The notes beneath the pieces were generated by a model. The model had not been told where the DNA came from. It saw nothing but the letters and a program-made list of their open reading frames with translations, and did no database searches. Made by a program: the position numbers and the translations under genes. DNA of 64,000 bases from Bidens hawaiensis. Taxonomy: Eukaryota > Streptophyta > Magnoliopsida > Asterales > Asteraceae. The stretch is from contig JAIQDT010003009.1 of NCBI GenBank assembly GCA_021521415.1, forward strand, positions 278,436 to 342,435. Direction: 5' to 3'. Shown here piece by piece: positions 23,337 to 34,030 of the stretch (positions are counted from its first letter, which is position 1; every line of letters begins with the position of its first letter).

Positions 23337-23746
23337 TGTAGGTTCCCAGCCGGATCTACACAGGAGTATCTCGTAACACGAGGGTGCAAAATCCCCTACG
23401 TATACGATACGAGTGCTAATATGAGGAACACGTAAATCACACGCAAACACACAAACACAAAGGAATACTTGTATTGAGATATTGAGAACCAAAGACACCA
23501 AACACGTAACACTCAATGTCACAAAACTCAGTCGTCCAAAGTTATGTTTAAAGGTAGCCGAAGTTAGGTTATATAGTGCGACAACTTCACCTAACATGCT
23601 AGGCGAAGTTGTCCCTAACTTCGCTACTCCACAAGTTCGCCTTTATACAAAATGCAAACTAACACGTTCAACAAGATAAGGACATGGTAACGATTACAGA
23701 CACAATAAACACGAGATAAATGAACTACTGGCATCATGCACCAACA
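23337..23746 (-). repeat. 5' LTR of element A
   Basis: TGTAGGTTCCCAGCC to CATGCACCAACA on the plus strand, nearly identical in layout to 13666-14078. Two exact motif copies lie near 23602-23625. Confidence 0.9.
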
Positions 23747-24268
23747 ATAGTTCCAACGTTGATGGCAAGTTCAATCGTAATTTCAAGAAAAAATTAGTAA
23801 TCCAAGATTGTAGTTTCAAGAACTTCAAAGCCTATGGACCAAAAGCATTATATGGCGATAAAGGTGCCATATCCGCCTTACGATGGCTTGAGGAGATCGA
23901 GTTCATTGTTATCATCAGCCAGTGTACTGAAAATCAAAAGATTCAGTATTAATCTCAACAATTTAAAGGTGAAGCTTTAGAGTGGTGGAATAATCTAATC
24001 ATGTCAAAGGTTAGAGAAACCATGTATCAATTAAAATGGAAAGCATTCAAAGAACTTGTGTTACGAAAGTTCTGTCCCATGTATGAAACCAATTTTATTC
24101 AAACCATGTTTTTGAATCACAAGGTGGAAGGCACTAATCTCAAGGAATACAATAATAAGTTTCATGAGTATTGAAGATTGGTACCACATTTGGTAACACT
24201 AGAATCCAACAAAGTGACCCGCTATATTTGAGGTATACCTCGGGAAATTAGAGACATGGTGATGTTTT
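23747..24268 (+). pseudogene. gag fragment of the element C family, truncated at both ends
   Basis: Near-copy of about 41345-41866: NVDGKFN, CSFKNFKAYGPKALYGDKGA, LRWLEEIEFIVI, FKGEALEWWNNLI, LRKFCPMYETN, MFLNHKVEG. It shares with C the TAA after QKIQY and the TGA after VTRYI, and has an extra TGA near 24173. It starts exactly at the outer end of the A LTR and stops matching after GTGATGT. Confidence 0.85.
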
Positions 24269-25838
24269 TATTCGTTGGTATTGTAAATTAGATAGGTGGT
24301 CATTACCGCCTCCTATTCGGCCTTCTGGGTCGCCTGAAATCCAAGGGATTGGTAAGCTGTTTGTTTTTGATATTTTTATTAATTCTTGCTTTGAATTTAT
24401 TGTGGAGCTTATGTTAATCAAGTACATGCAATTGAATAATGCAAAAACGTTCGTTCGAATTTAGGGTTGGGCTATGTTATTCAATTTTATAAACACTGAT
24501 TTTACAGGGCATTGATCCATCATTTAATGTATTTGTTCAAATCCAGATAATAAGTTTATGAAGTTGTTGTTACCAAACCACAAACCGTGCTTCTGTAAAA
24601 AAAAATTAATTGGGTTCATATTACATTTTTTCTAGATATGTGGTGGATGGGAAGCTCCAAATTAGTTTTTCTTATCAAAACTTACACCAATAATATGCAT
24701 ACCAATGTTCAGAGAATATTTAATGTTTAAAACCAAAAAAGACTACAATTTTGTTGGAGTCTTTTGTTCATTAATTTGCTAGCCTGAACTGAGTTGGTAA
24801 CTGTAGCTGGGATTGACCTCCCAAAAGAAGATGCTGGTATACAATTGTTAAAATTATGTATTTGTGTTCAGCAAAAAAGAAGTATTATTTTTTTTAGTGC
24901 TAGTTTTCTTTTGCAGATTATTGTGTATTCTGTTGTGTATCATCACATCCCCATGAAATGATAACAACCCATGGGTGCAGTGACCCGCAAAAGACCCAGA
25001 TCCAATGCTCTTTGCAATGGGACAACTTAAACTAATGATGTCACCCTCAAGAGCAACCACATCTTGGCAGTCAACAACGTAAGTGAACCGACAATCACGA
25101 CACCAGCGAACACCAACATAAGCCTAAAGCGCAGCCCTGCCACTAACAACACCATCATCTGAAAGCAACCTGGGTAAAATACCTCACTCTAAGTCAACAT
25201 ATACATTTATTTCAACTTACATTGAGTGAAATGATACGTAAGGAACACAAAAAACATGCTAAATATTATCAGTATTTGTCAAACATCATTGTACATGAGA
25301 TACAAAATGGCAAAAAAATCAAATAGAAAAACAAAATTATGGTTTAAAATGATCATAATATCTCAATGCACTTACAATAAATCTGCCTCAAATGCAGGTG
25401 CGGACGATGCGAGCAAAAAAACCAAACCGTAATGGCGTAACACGGAAAACCAGCATCAAAAGGAAAGCTACAATAGAACTGTTTTTCGTAACTGTCTAAT
25501 GTAAATGTTTTACCAAACATCAACTAGATATGCTATTCTTTTGTGGTTATGGTGACCAGATGCCCATAACAAATAATCTTTTGTAACTATAAAATTAGTA
25601 ACATAAGGAAATTATCATCTGGTTAAATGTCAGCATGGTTGCTCCGCTGCAACGCTCTCTTAAAAGCATCTTATGCATGATCAAACGTTGCAATGCGATT
25701 TGACCCTTGCAAATTTTAATTTACATGTCAATTTTTTTTATACTTTGGTTATTATTTATTCTCTTGATATGTTTTTGGAGTTGGGTTAACATTTTTAGAT
25801 GTCCATGAGTTTGTTTTCTGTTGTAGCAGACCCGTCGC
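24269..25838. other. Unclassified segment, possible Helitron body
   Basis: AT-rich, with no clear gene. On the minus strand, 24854-25190 reads open with few breaks (RWCRDCRFTYVVDCQDVVAL, CPIAKSIGSGSFAGHC). This is more complex than its surroundings and could be a captured host-gene piece, but I do not recognise it. The segment runs into the Helitron-like end described next. Confidence 0.35.
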
Positions 25839-25965
25839 ACCGTGCATGTGTGGGTACAAATTTCTAGAACGTAACCTTGCACAACGCGTACACATTTCTA
25901 GACCCTTACCCGGTACAACGCGCAAAAATTTCTATACCTAACCCGGCGCAACGGCCGGGTATACT
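25839..25965 (+). mobile_element. Helitron-like 3' end
   Basis: Four diverged copies of a phrase like ACCCGGCGCAACG occur in a row. The last forms a hairpin, CCCGG-CGCAACGG-CCGGG, followed by TATACTAG. A GC-rich hairpin shortly before CTRR is the Helitron 3' hallmark. The base after CTAG is C rather than the usual T, and I did not find the 5' TC end. Confidence 0.4.
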
Positions 25966-26319
25966 AGCTAATATTTAATTGCACAACTTTTTTTTTACCT
26001 ATTAATGAAGAGCCTACCTTGCAGTTGGGCTCCCCAAGGTGGCCCACGGCCCACTAAGTAAAGAAAGTTGATGACAACCCAAGTAATAAGGCCCAAGATA
26101 AAGATAAGGATCACCCAAGCGTAGGAGAGAATCTTAGGGCTACTGTGCATCTGCCATGGGGAAGGACCCAAGACACATTTGTCTCAAGAGGCTCAACATG
26201 GCATGGCGGATAAAAGGAAGCAAGCTGAAGCTTCGGCGAGGAAAGGAAGAGACCAATGGAGAAAGGCTGAATAGTCAAAATAGAATATGTCCATAGGATA
26301 AAAGAAGTTTATCTCATCC

Positions 26320-27097
26320 TAGGGGTGTGTTTTTTTAGCTGTACCCGAATAACGAACCCGAACCGAAGCGACCCGAGACCCGAATAACCCGATCTGAAAT
26401 CACCCGAACTGATTAAACTCCTAACCCGAACCTGAGATAAAATATTCGGGTCGGTATTTGGGTTGAAATACCCAAATTCGGGTCGACCCGAATAACCCGA
26501 AGTATGATACATCGATGCATGTATCCCTAACTTTTATTGGGTAGTTTAGCGGTGAAGTAACATAGTGACCATATGTATTCTCGTGCGATTGTGCTCAAGA
26601 CTCCAATTAATATTGGATCTATCACATTGAATCCCAATGTATTAATTACCATAAAACATGTTGAGAATGTATCTTCAATTCAAAAACTTACATTGTATAG
26701 TATTTAAACCAATATGTATTGAGCATGCTTCTTCAATCTACACAAGTATTGATCCACAGGCTACAACACTCCATTCCGTATGATGCATGCTTGTATGATA
26801 AATTTTATGTTTTGCTAAATATTTTAAGTTATTGTTGAATATAGTTGTATATTATGGTTTTATAACGGCTTGGAATATGATTTTTTTTAATTTAAAATAT
26901 TGTTAAAGGTTGATATATTTTTTTTAATTTGTAAAACCCGAAACCCGACCCGAATTTACCCGACGCGTTTAACACGAGACCCAAACAAACCGAACTTATT
27001 TGGGTCGGTTCTTGGGTCAATTTGTTTTGAGCTCAAAGCCAAACAACCCGACCCGATCAACAAAAAACCCGAATAAAAAATCCGAAGAACACCCATA
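26320..27097. mobile_element. hAT-type non-autonomous element 1 (778 bp)
   Basis: Ends TAGGGGTGTG... and ...AACACCCATA (inverted). The 8-bp target duplication TCTCATCC is present at 26312-26319 and 27098-27105. The other LTR of D shows the empty site. ACCCGAA/TTCGGGT words are dense near both ends, as expected of subterminal transposase sites. No transposase gene. Confidence 0.9.
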
Positions 27098-27107
27098 TCT
27101 CATCCCC

Positions 27108-27115
27108 TATATAAA
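27108..27115 (+). promoter_or_regulatory. TATA box of the D 5' LTR
   Basis: TATATAAA followed by GGGAGGG. The same box is at 49840-49847 in the 3' LTR. It is the likely start point for element transcription, with the upstream half displaced by hAT element 1. Confidence 0.6.
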
Positions 27116-27352
27116 GGGAGGGAAAATAACATGAGAAGGGCATATTAACATGTATCACTTGAGCCCTATAAAATTATCTCCATGTATCACCACTCTCTTG
27201 CATATATCACAAACTGATTATAACATATTGTACCACTCATCATATCATTCTCATTAGAACATTAATATACAAATGAACAACACATATATCTCTTTGGCCA
27301 TTCTAAGAGAACTTCTTGAATCCTTGTTATAATAGCATTTAGGGTTACAACA

Positions 27353-27370
27353 TTGGCGCCATCCGTGGGA
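27353..27370 (+). other. Primer-binding site of D
   Basis: TTGGCGCCATCCGTGGGA immediately after the LTR, a common primer word of Tat/Athila-type gypsy elements. Confidence 0.75.
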
Positions 27371-28140
27371 CCTTAAGTTCCGGCAAAAGGTTTCCACCCA
27401 CAACCTCTAAATAATGGCCGACGATCACCATCAAATACATTGCCACCATCATTTTCTCACCGGAAAAAGGTTCTCGGTGTTGTCCGTCCAATGTTCCGGT
27501 AAACAGGCACCAACATAGTTCAGGTTCTATGGTGTTCATTCCTTCGCCGGACCCTTTTTCTGATTCTTAGAATATTACGTGAAGTTAAGAATCTTGAAAT
27601 GTTCTCTAGCAAGTCTTGAAAAGTCAGACTTGAAGACTGTTTTCAACCAACAAGACACATACCCGCCTTCCTTTACTAACTTCGATCGCTCCGGCGACAT
27701 GCCACCACAACAACCACCCCCCGGTTTCCTCCGTACCGTCACTAAGTCCATAGTGCCCACAAGCGCACATCCGTACCTTAAAGGCATGAAAGACACTGGT
27801 GGTCTGGTGTTGATCGAGAATGAAGACAAAGAAGATGATATAGAAGTCGAAGACGCACCCCGGAAAGACCGAAAATAACACCGGATTTCATATGAACCAA
27901 CAGAGACGCCATTAAAGCATACATTGAAAAACAATAGTGGGAAGAAAACCAATAAGCAGTGTGAACCTGACTCTATTCCAAAATCCCCACCCTTCTAACA
28001 AGGAGTACAAACATGTTTTGGTCCCTCAATGCAAACAGTCAGATCTCTCCTTCTCGTGTAAGCCACATGATGTCCACATCTACACACGTTCAGGTTCCAA
28101 ATCTTTAACTTCCTTCATTTGTTAAAAGTGTCTATCTTCT
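27371..28140 (+). pseudogene. Leader and possible gag start of D
   Basis: An open frame at 27579-27878 (MKLRILKCSLASLEKSDLKT, MPPQQPPPGFLRTV, ending in an acidic tail) lies where gag should begin. An ATG at 27413 (MADDHHQIHC) opens an earlier short frame. No gag core or zinc knuckle can be read, so this is at best a degraded gag N-terminus. Confidence 0.35.
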
Positions 28141-28851
28141 ACTGATTCGTGGATTTTATAAAAAAGAATCATAATGTGTCTTTGGTTCCAAGATTTTCAT
28201 CTCCTTACATAAGAGCACCCATATATGTAGAAGATGTGCTTATATAAGAAAGGGTTTCTTGAACGAGGTAGGGGATCAAACAAGTTGACATTTATTTGAG
28301 TTTTGATGCAGATAAAACAAACTATTTATTGAATATTTTGAAGAACACATGTAAGATAGAATACATTTAGGTGATAAGAAATAAAAATATTCATATGGTA
28401 CTTGTTTTAAGGCCAAACCCTATATCTCATATGCATTTTTAAAAATAAAAAAATATAGTGACAATTAAATTTAAAAAATATAGTGACAATTATAAGAAGT
28501 TGAGAAAGAGAGCAAAAGATAATTTTTTTACTTTCTATCTTTAAAAAATAAAGAGTTAGAATCCAAAAATCATTATTTTCTGTAAGATAGGGTAAATCTT
28601 TCACGGTAGATTGCGCGAGCTATCCAAGCCACTAGTTCAATATGCAAAACAAATAGTTGCTTAAAATGAAAAAAAAAATGTTTCTAAAGATATTTTTAGA
28701 AGAGTTAGTTCACATATGTTTGTTATTTTTTTTAGGAAATATATTAAACATAGAATATTACATACATGAAGATATATATGATTGTTAATTATGGTGAGTT
28801 AAAACAAAATACATTTGATATTTTTTGACAGACATAAGGTAATTAATATTG
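28141..28851. other. AT-rich interior of D
   Basis: No gene, domain or clear repeat is visible. It ends at the target duplication of the next insertion. Confidence 0.5.
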
Positions 28852-28856
28852 CACCT

Positions 28857-29460
28857 TGTTGGTGCATTTTGTGACCGTCGCTATGCAATTCCGATTAGTT
28901 GGGTGAAGTTGTGGAGGGAGCCAACTTCACGTGTTGGTGAAGTTAGGACAACTTCACGTGTTGGTGAAGTTAATACAACTTCACGTGTTGGTGAAGTTAG
29001 AACAACTTCACGTGTTGGTGAAGTTAGGAACAACTTCACTTGTTGGTGAAGTTATGACAACTTCACCATAGGCCCAAGCCCAAGCCCGCGAAGATATTAG
29101 TCTATATATATGTGTGCCATGTTTAGGGTTTTGAGTTAGTTTTTCAGTTTTTCAGTTGTTTAGTTGAAACAGAAAGAGAGAGTATTTTGTGAGAGAGAAA
29201 CCTAGAGGGATAGTCGCGTGGGACGGCCCGAGGTAGAGCTCACCTCGGGTCGGCCGGAATATATTTTGTCTTTCGGTATGTAATGTGATTTGGTTTAATA
29301 TATAAAGGATCTGCAGATTCGTTTTGTCCCATTCGTGTATTTCTTTGTGTGTAATCGTGTTCTTCGTCTTCCAACACCATAAGCGAGTCTAGGAGGATTC
29401 CGCACTCCTAGACATCGTGCGGATCTCGTATTGATCAGCGACACCCCGTGGGGACTTACA
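28857..29460 (+). repeat. Solo LTR of a relative of copia A/B (604 bp)
   Basis: Starts TGTTGGTGCA and ends GGGACTTACA, like the A/B LTRs read on their coding strand. Flanked on both sides by CACCT (28852-28856 and 29461-29465). No primer site or polypurine tract adjoins, so it is a solo LTR left by recombination. It holds a tandem palindromic array (28930-29070) and a TATATATA box near 29103. Confidence 0.9.
28930..29070. repeat. 27-bp tandem palindromes with CACGTG
   Basis: Five units and a partial one of AACTTCAC-GTGTTG-GTGAAGTT plus a short linker. Each unit can fold on itself. Four carry CACGTG (a G-box); the fifth has CACTTG. The arms equal the A/B motif with its CpG changed to TpG or CpA. 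Confidence 0.9.
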
Positions 29461-29465
29461 CACCT

Positions 29466-30060
29466 GCTAGAACACTTTGGTTTCACCATTGTGTAAAGAA
29501 AAGGTGTTTTCAATTTATCATACGTATGGGTGTGCAGCCTTTAAAATTAAAATAGATCAAAATGAAACTCAAGGACAAACATCATTACCTTTAATCTCTG
29601 ATGGAAAAACACAAAGGAAAGCAATGATGATGGTACATGTATACACTCAATGTAAAAGGTTTAAACATTGGAAACCTCAAACATTTTGGTTATCTTGACT
29701 TTTGCTAAAGTTTAAGCTTTTGATTCTGTCTATGCGATAGTTCATCTTTTATGAGACAACAAAGTACCCCATGTATAGTTAGTCTCTGAAAAAAAAGGGT
29801 GCATGTACTAAGGGAAAAATATTGTATATTAAATTAATTCCACCCTATGATACAACAAAATCGGAAAAAATGGCTAAATTAACAATCATTTTTATTTTAA
29901 AAAGTTGTGAAATATAGTAGTACAAGCTTTGCATGTTATACAACTTATAGTGTATACTTAGACCTCCCATTTGGGAGACAATTCTTGAGTTTGTTATACA
30001 TGAAATCTTGAGACGTTGAATAACAATTGGTTACATATTCGAAAGAGTTTTTCAGAAGGA
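29466..30060. other. Interior of D, featureless
   Basis: AT-rich, with short open frames only. I see no domain or repeat. Confidence 0.5.
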
Positions 30061-30659
30061 AGAATATATCCTGGGGTGCTACGGGTTTCGCCCTAAACAT
30101 GGGAACAATCCCCGCCCAAGTGACCGAGAATTTGAAAGGCCCTCTACTTAAGGATTCCTCTGTAAGGAAGCCCCTTACTAAATAATCTCTCTAGAACAAA
30201 CCCCTTTACAATATATTTCTTTCAGAACGAGGTCCCTTATTAAACAAATCTTCATAACAAAGCCCCTTCTAAGACAAGCAAGTCATAACGAACCCCCCTT
30301 CCAAGAAGGAAGTCTCATTTCAAGACAATCCATTCATAATGAGGCTCCTTCCAAAATAATCCCTTCATTACAAACACTCCTCCCAGACAATCCATATTGA
30401 AGCCCCTTTCCATATTACAAGATTTTTTTCTAAAGAAAAAGATCCCCTTTCCGAGGGAGGAGGTGTTTAAAAATTCCCCTCGGAGGAAAAAAAATATCAT
30501 TTGGGTAAGAGTTCCCTGCAAAGAAAAACAACCTCCTCTAGTTTATCTTTCCCAAGAAGAATAATCCCTTTTTAAATTAAGGAAGTATTTGAAAAGTTTT
30601 TCTCTATGGGAAAGGAGAAGATTCTACAACAACATCTCATATTGCAAGATTTTCCTTCA
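30061..30659 (+). repeat. Degenerate short tandem repeats in D interior (part 1)
   Basis: Irregular units of about 35-50 bp built on AAGCCCCTT / AATCCCTT and CATAACGA words. The same style continues after element B (38379-39361), which shows B interrupted it. Confidence 0.6.
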
Positions 30660-30664
30660 ATGAA

Positions 30665-31081
30665 TGTAGGTTCCCAGCCGGATCTACACGGAATATCTCG
30701 TTCTACGTAGGTGCGGAATCCCTACGTAAGACGATACGAGCGTAGAATACGATACACGTTAACATGATCAAACACACGTTACAATAAACAAAGACACGTT
30801 GTATTGCAACTGGAAACACGTGATTCACTGATCACCGATTACACAAACTGAATAACTCGTTAACTAAAACTCTCTCTCTTCTGATCTAGCCGTAACCTAG
30901 CAGTTTATATAACACGACAACTTCGCCTAGCATGTTTAGGCGAAGTTGTCCCTAACTTCTCTTGTTCCACAAGTTCGCCTATATCAGCGAACTTGTGAGA
31001 ACTTCGCTTACATCCAAATACAAATCCAACTAACTCGATTACAGACACTAGACACTGAACTACTGACATCATGTACCAACA
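30665..31081 (-). repeat. 3' LTR of element B
   Basis: TGTAGGTTCCCAGCC to CATGTACCAACA on the plus strand. A TATATAAA box is on the minus strand at 30904-30911. Three exact GCGAAGTT-type words lie at about 30920-31005. Confidence 0.95.
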
Positions 31082-31096
31082 GACTCCCCCTTGGCA
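31082..31096 (-). other. Polypurine tract of element B
   Basis: Minus strand TGCCAAGGGGGAGTC directly before the LTR, the same as in A. Confidence 0.9.
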
Positions 31097-31162
31097 ATAG
31101 CTTCATATCTCTATCTTCAAGCACGTGTCTTGTAATCTTCAACAATCTTGTATCTTTCATCT

Positions 31163-32128
31163 TCAAGCATGAACTCCTTCTCGTACACAAACCAAAACAA
31201 CTCTTTGATATTTCTTCGCTTCTTCTTTCCAAGCAGGAATATAAAATATTTTCTTCTCATTTAGCACCTGCAGATCAGCTTGAGACAAATTCACCAAGTG
31301 CATTGGATCATACACTCTCAGCAGCTCTTGTTCATCTTCATCCTCCATTACTGCTTCAGCTGTTTCACAATCAACGTACCACCACTTTAAATCCTTGAGC
31401 ACATCCTTGGGCATTTGTTTCATTGGCACTTCTTTTAAACACCGGATTGGCTTATACTTCATGATCATCCAAGGCTTGCCATCTGCTCTCATTCCTCTAT
31501 CTTTATCTTCAATAAGTTTTCCTTTCTGTGGTTTCAACAGCTCGAACTTTTTCTCCTTTATACTTTCCTTCCAAACAATCTTTCCAATGACCCTAGCCAT
31601 GTTATCATCACTCCTGTTTATCAACCCCAATCTGGCTAAGTCCTTCACTTCACACTCAGGCAATGTATTCAACTATCTCAACAGCCTCTTGAAATACTGA
31701 ACCCCATCATACCTTTTAATCACAAAGAGCCTCAACTGCTCATCATATAACCAACATATAATCCCCTTTTTCGATTCAGCATAACCTATGATGTTGTAAC
31801 TTTTCTTGAACATAGTAGGGACCGCCGGTTTCTTAGTCTTTACAAACCACTGAGCGTAGCCTTCTTTCCATCTTGGCTGCTCTTCCCATTCTATCTCATC
31901 GCTTCCCATATCTTGACCTATATCTGCCTTATCAACTTCCGGAATCTCATGCTCAATGTTCTCCTCTAAAATCTCTCCCTCTTCAATCTCATTATCAATA
32001 ACAATCTCTGCACCAATCTTCTCTATCTCTTCAAACGGTAACACATCATCATCACCTATAACATCATCATCCATCATCTCAGCATCCACGACCACCACCT
32101 CATCACCTGCTCCAGCTACAGCTGCCAT
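31163..32128 (-). pseudogene. Shortened ORF3 of element B, one in-frame TAG
   Basis: ATG at 32128 (MAAVAGAGDEVVVVDAEMM) corresponds to the ORF3 start of A (MAAVSGAGG) joined in frame to its acidic C-terminal third. Then come WEEQPRWKEGYAQWF, FKKSYNIIGYAESKKG, YDGVQYFKRLLR, a TAG, and LNTLPECEVKDLARLGL through VYDPMHLVNLSQADL to IPAWKEEAKKYQR. About 320 codons. Apart from the TAG, which A shares at the same place, the frame is open. Function unknown. The acidic N-terminal segment and basic C-terminal half do not match an enzyme I know. Confidence 0.7.
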
Positions 32129-32162
32129 TTCTGCAACAAAAACAGACTAAGTTAGAGAATCG

Positions 32163-32710
32163 TCAAGGCAAATCACAAGTTCGCCTGTTACCATGAGCGA
32201 AGTTATGATTTATTCTGTATAGGCGAAGTTAGAGGTGGGGAGAAGTTGGGAACAACTTTGCCTCAACTTGAACTTCGCCTGATAAATGTTAAGTAAAAGG
32301 GGCCAGGCTAAGTTAATGATAACTTCGCCTAATCACAACTTCGCCTCATATACTGTTACATGATTAATTGTCAGGCGAAGTTAAACCTCAGGCGAAGTTA
32401 AGGATAACTTCGCCTAAACTGTAAGTTCACCTGAATATGAATCGGCAACAGTTAGACGTTCAATACGAAGTGATTTCGGTCAATTTGGAGATTGCGGATC
32501 TCGTAAAACATGTTTTTAAGACGATCTAGACGATCAAGTTGATTACGACCACGTAATAACAGGTTTGAAAATCGGGTGTTGAGATTTCGAAAGACCGAGG
32601 GCACGAAACGGGTGTTGAAATTTCCTTTATATAGGGTCAAAGTTATACAGACGAAGTTATGGATAACTTCGCCTATTGCAGGCGAAGTTATGGATAACTT
32701 CGCTGAAATG
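32163..32710. promoter_or_regulatory. GCGAAGTT motif cluster upstream of ORF3 (element B)
   Basis: Eleven exact words in both orientations and several near matches. At 32650-32706 two inverted pairs with a TATGGAT-type centre follow each other. Confidence 0.8.
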
Positions 32711-32819
32711 AAAATTTTCACAACAAACCCCTATAATTTGAACAATTTGCAATTAAGTTTTAAAACATCCTTTAAAGAGTTAAATGATACGATCAAGACC
32801 AAGTAACCAGGTATAAAAT

Positions 32820-34030
32820 CATACAACTACATAAGTAGAATAAAAATTTTAAAAAATAAAGTACACGGGATCAAATTTCAGTCTCGACAGGGACTACCAT
32901 GTTTTAGAAAAGATCCGAACAGGAATCATACTAATTACGTGACTGTCACATAGATCCATGTTCAGCTGTATTATGACATAAAGAGACAGGTTGTAAGCAG
33001 GTAAATAACTTAAAATGGTTTTCGTCGCTTCTGTGATACGGGTTAGGTTCAATTAAGCTCAAAACTTAAATGGGCAACATCTCAGAGATTATGATGTCTC
33101 CTATCTATTCTCAAAGCGTATTTGGCTTTCCCCAAGTCACCCCGAGTTGACCTCGACCCGTAGTATCTGATTAAATAGTAAGTACTCTTCGATCTTTAGA
33201 CTCTTCTTCCCGTTCTCTTTCTTACATCTTGAATGAGAAGTATTAACATTATGAACTCTAGAATGTCTCAATAACACACATTTTTTTTTTAAGTATTTAC
33301 ACAACTTCAGAGTAGTAAACAACTGCAAGTCCCGAATCTGGATCACTGCAGTTTCTTGACACGCTATCTTCACGGGAATTAGAACACTCACGGGCTCGTG
33401 TATGACTGGGTAATCGCTTTTCTGCCTATCATTCGGAAAGATATATATGGAGACATGCACAACTCTTAAGGAGTTTCCACGTAAAATCGAGGAGATTTAG
33501 TTAGTATCACTTCTACTTTTACGCACCATAAAAAGCTACCATGACAAACAATGACTGTTCTAAAGCCTTTTAGGCCTAATAACTTCACTAGTTAAGCACA
33601 CAGAATCAGTTTATCTATCACTTTCCAAGGTTGGATCAATTTTCTGTTAAACATAGTAAAGGAACTTCTTACGAAGTAGTAGACTTGAATTTCATCTCCC
33701 AAAAAAAAATTTTTTAACTTCTATCGCCCCGATCAAGTCGAAGTTTTCTGGTAAACGGCTATCCTGAAGATCCAATGGATCAACTGGACCGACCACATAC
33801 GAGTATGTGTCCTTCTAACTAAGTATGAACGACTAATTTTCAGCGAAAGAATAAAAACACATCATAAACCGCCCCGGTCACTTTCAGTCATCTGGTTAAT
33901 GGCTATCCTCATATTCTACAAGTAGAAATGAGAACCAAACATATCCGAAGATATGTCCTTCAAACTGAGGCAGCCGATATAATTCTAAGCGATAGTGATT
34001 TTTTTTTTAAACAAAGACAAGAAAACACGG
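32820..34030 (-). other. Conserved non-coding spacer between pol and ORF3 (element B)
   Basis: Collinear with 17850-19100 in A, including the two hairpin blocks (about 33725-33850 and 33865-33990). No open frame is shared between A and B here. Confidence 0.65.

Larger units (their letters stand above)
13666..23746 (-). mobile_element. Ty1/copia element A, RT-less, with third ORF (10.1 kb)
   Basis: Order in element sense: 5' LTR, Met-tRNA primer site, motif-rich leader, gag with two zinc knuckles, protease, partial integrase joined to the end of RNase H, a 2-kb spacer, motif-rich ORF3 leader, ORF3, polypurine tract, 3' LTR. The LTRs differ at about 16 positions plus a 3-bp indel in about 410 bp by hand alignment (about 4%). 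The right flank starts ATAGT inside an older gag fragment. The left flank is not that gag but an orphan primer site, so no target-site duplication can be shown. Confidence 0.85.
26006..27352 (+). repeat. 5' LTR of D, split by a hAT element
   Basis: About 561 bp once the hAT copy and its duplicated 8 bp are removed. It matches 49536-50806 throughout (for example the GCTGAAGCTTCGGCGAGGAA block). A TATATAAA box lies at 27108-27115. The hAT insertion ends 10 bp upstream of this box. Confidence 0.85.

Noticed and set aside
30061..30659. CRISPR-like array
   Set aside because: Units and spacers are irregular and degenerate and the genome is eukaryotic; these are retroelement interior repeats.
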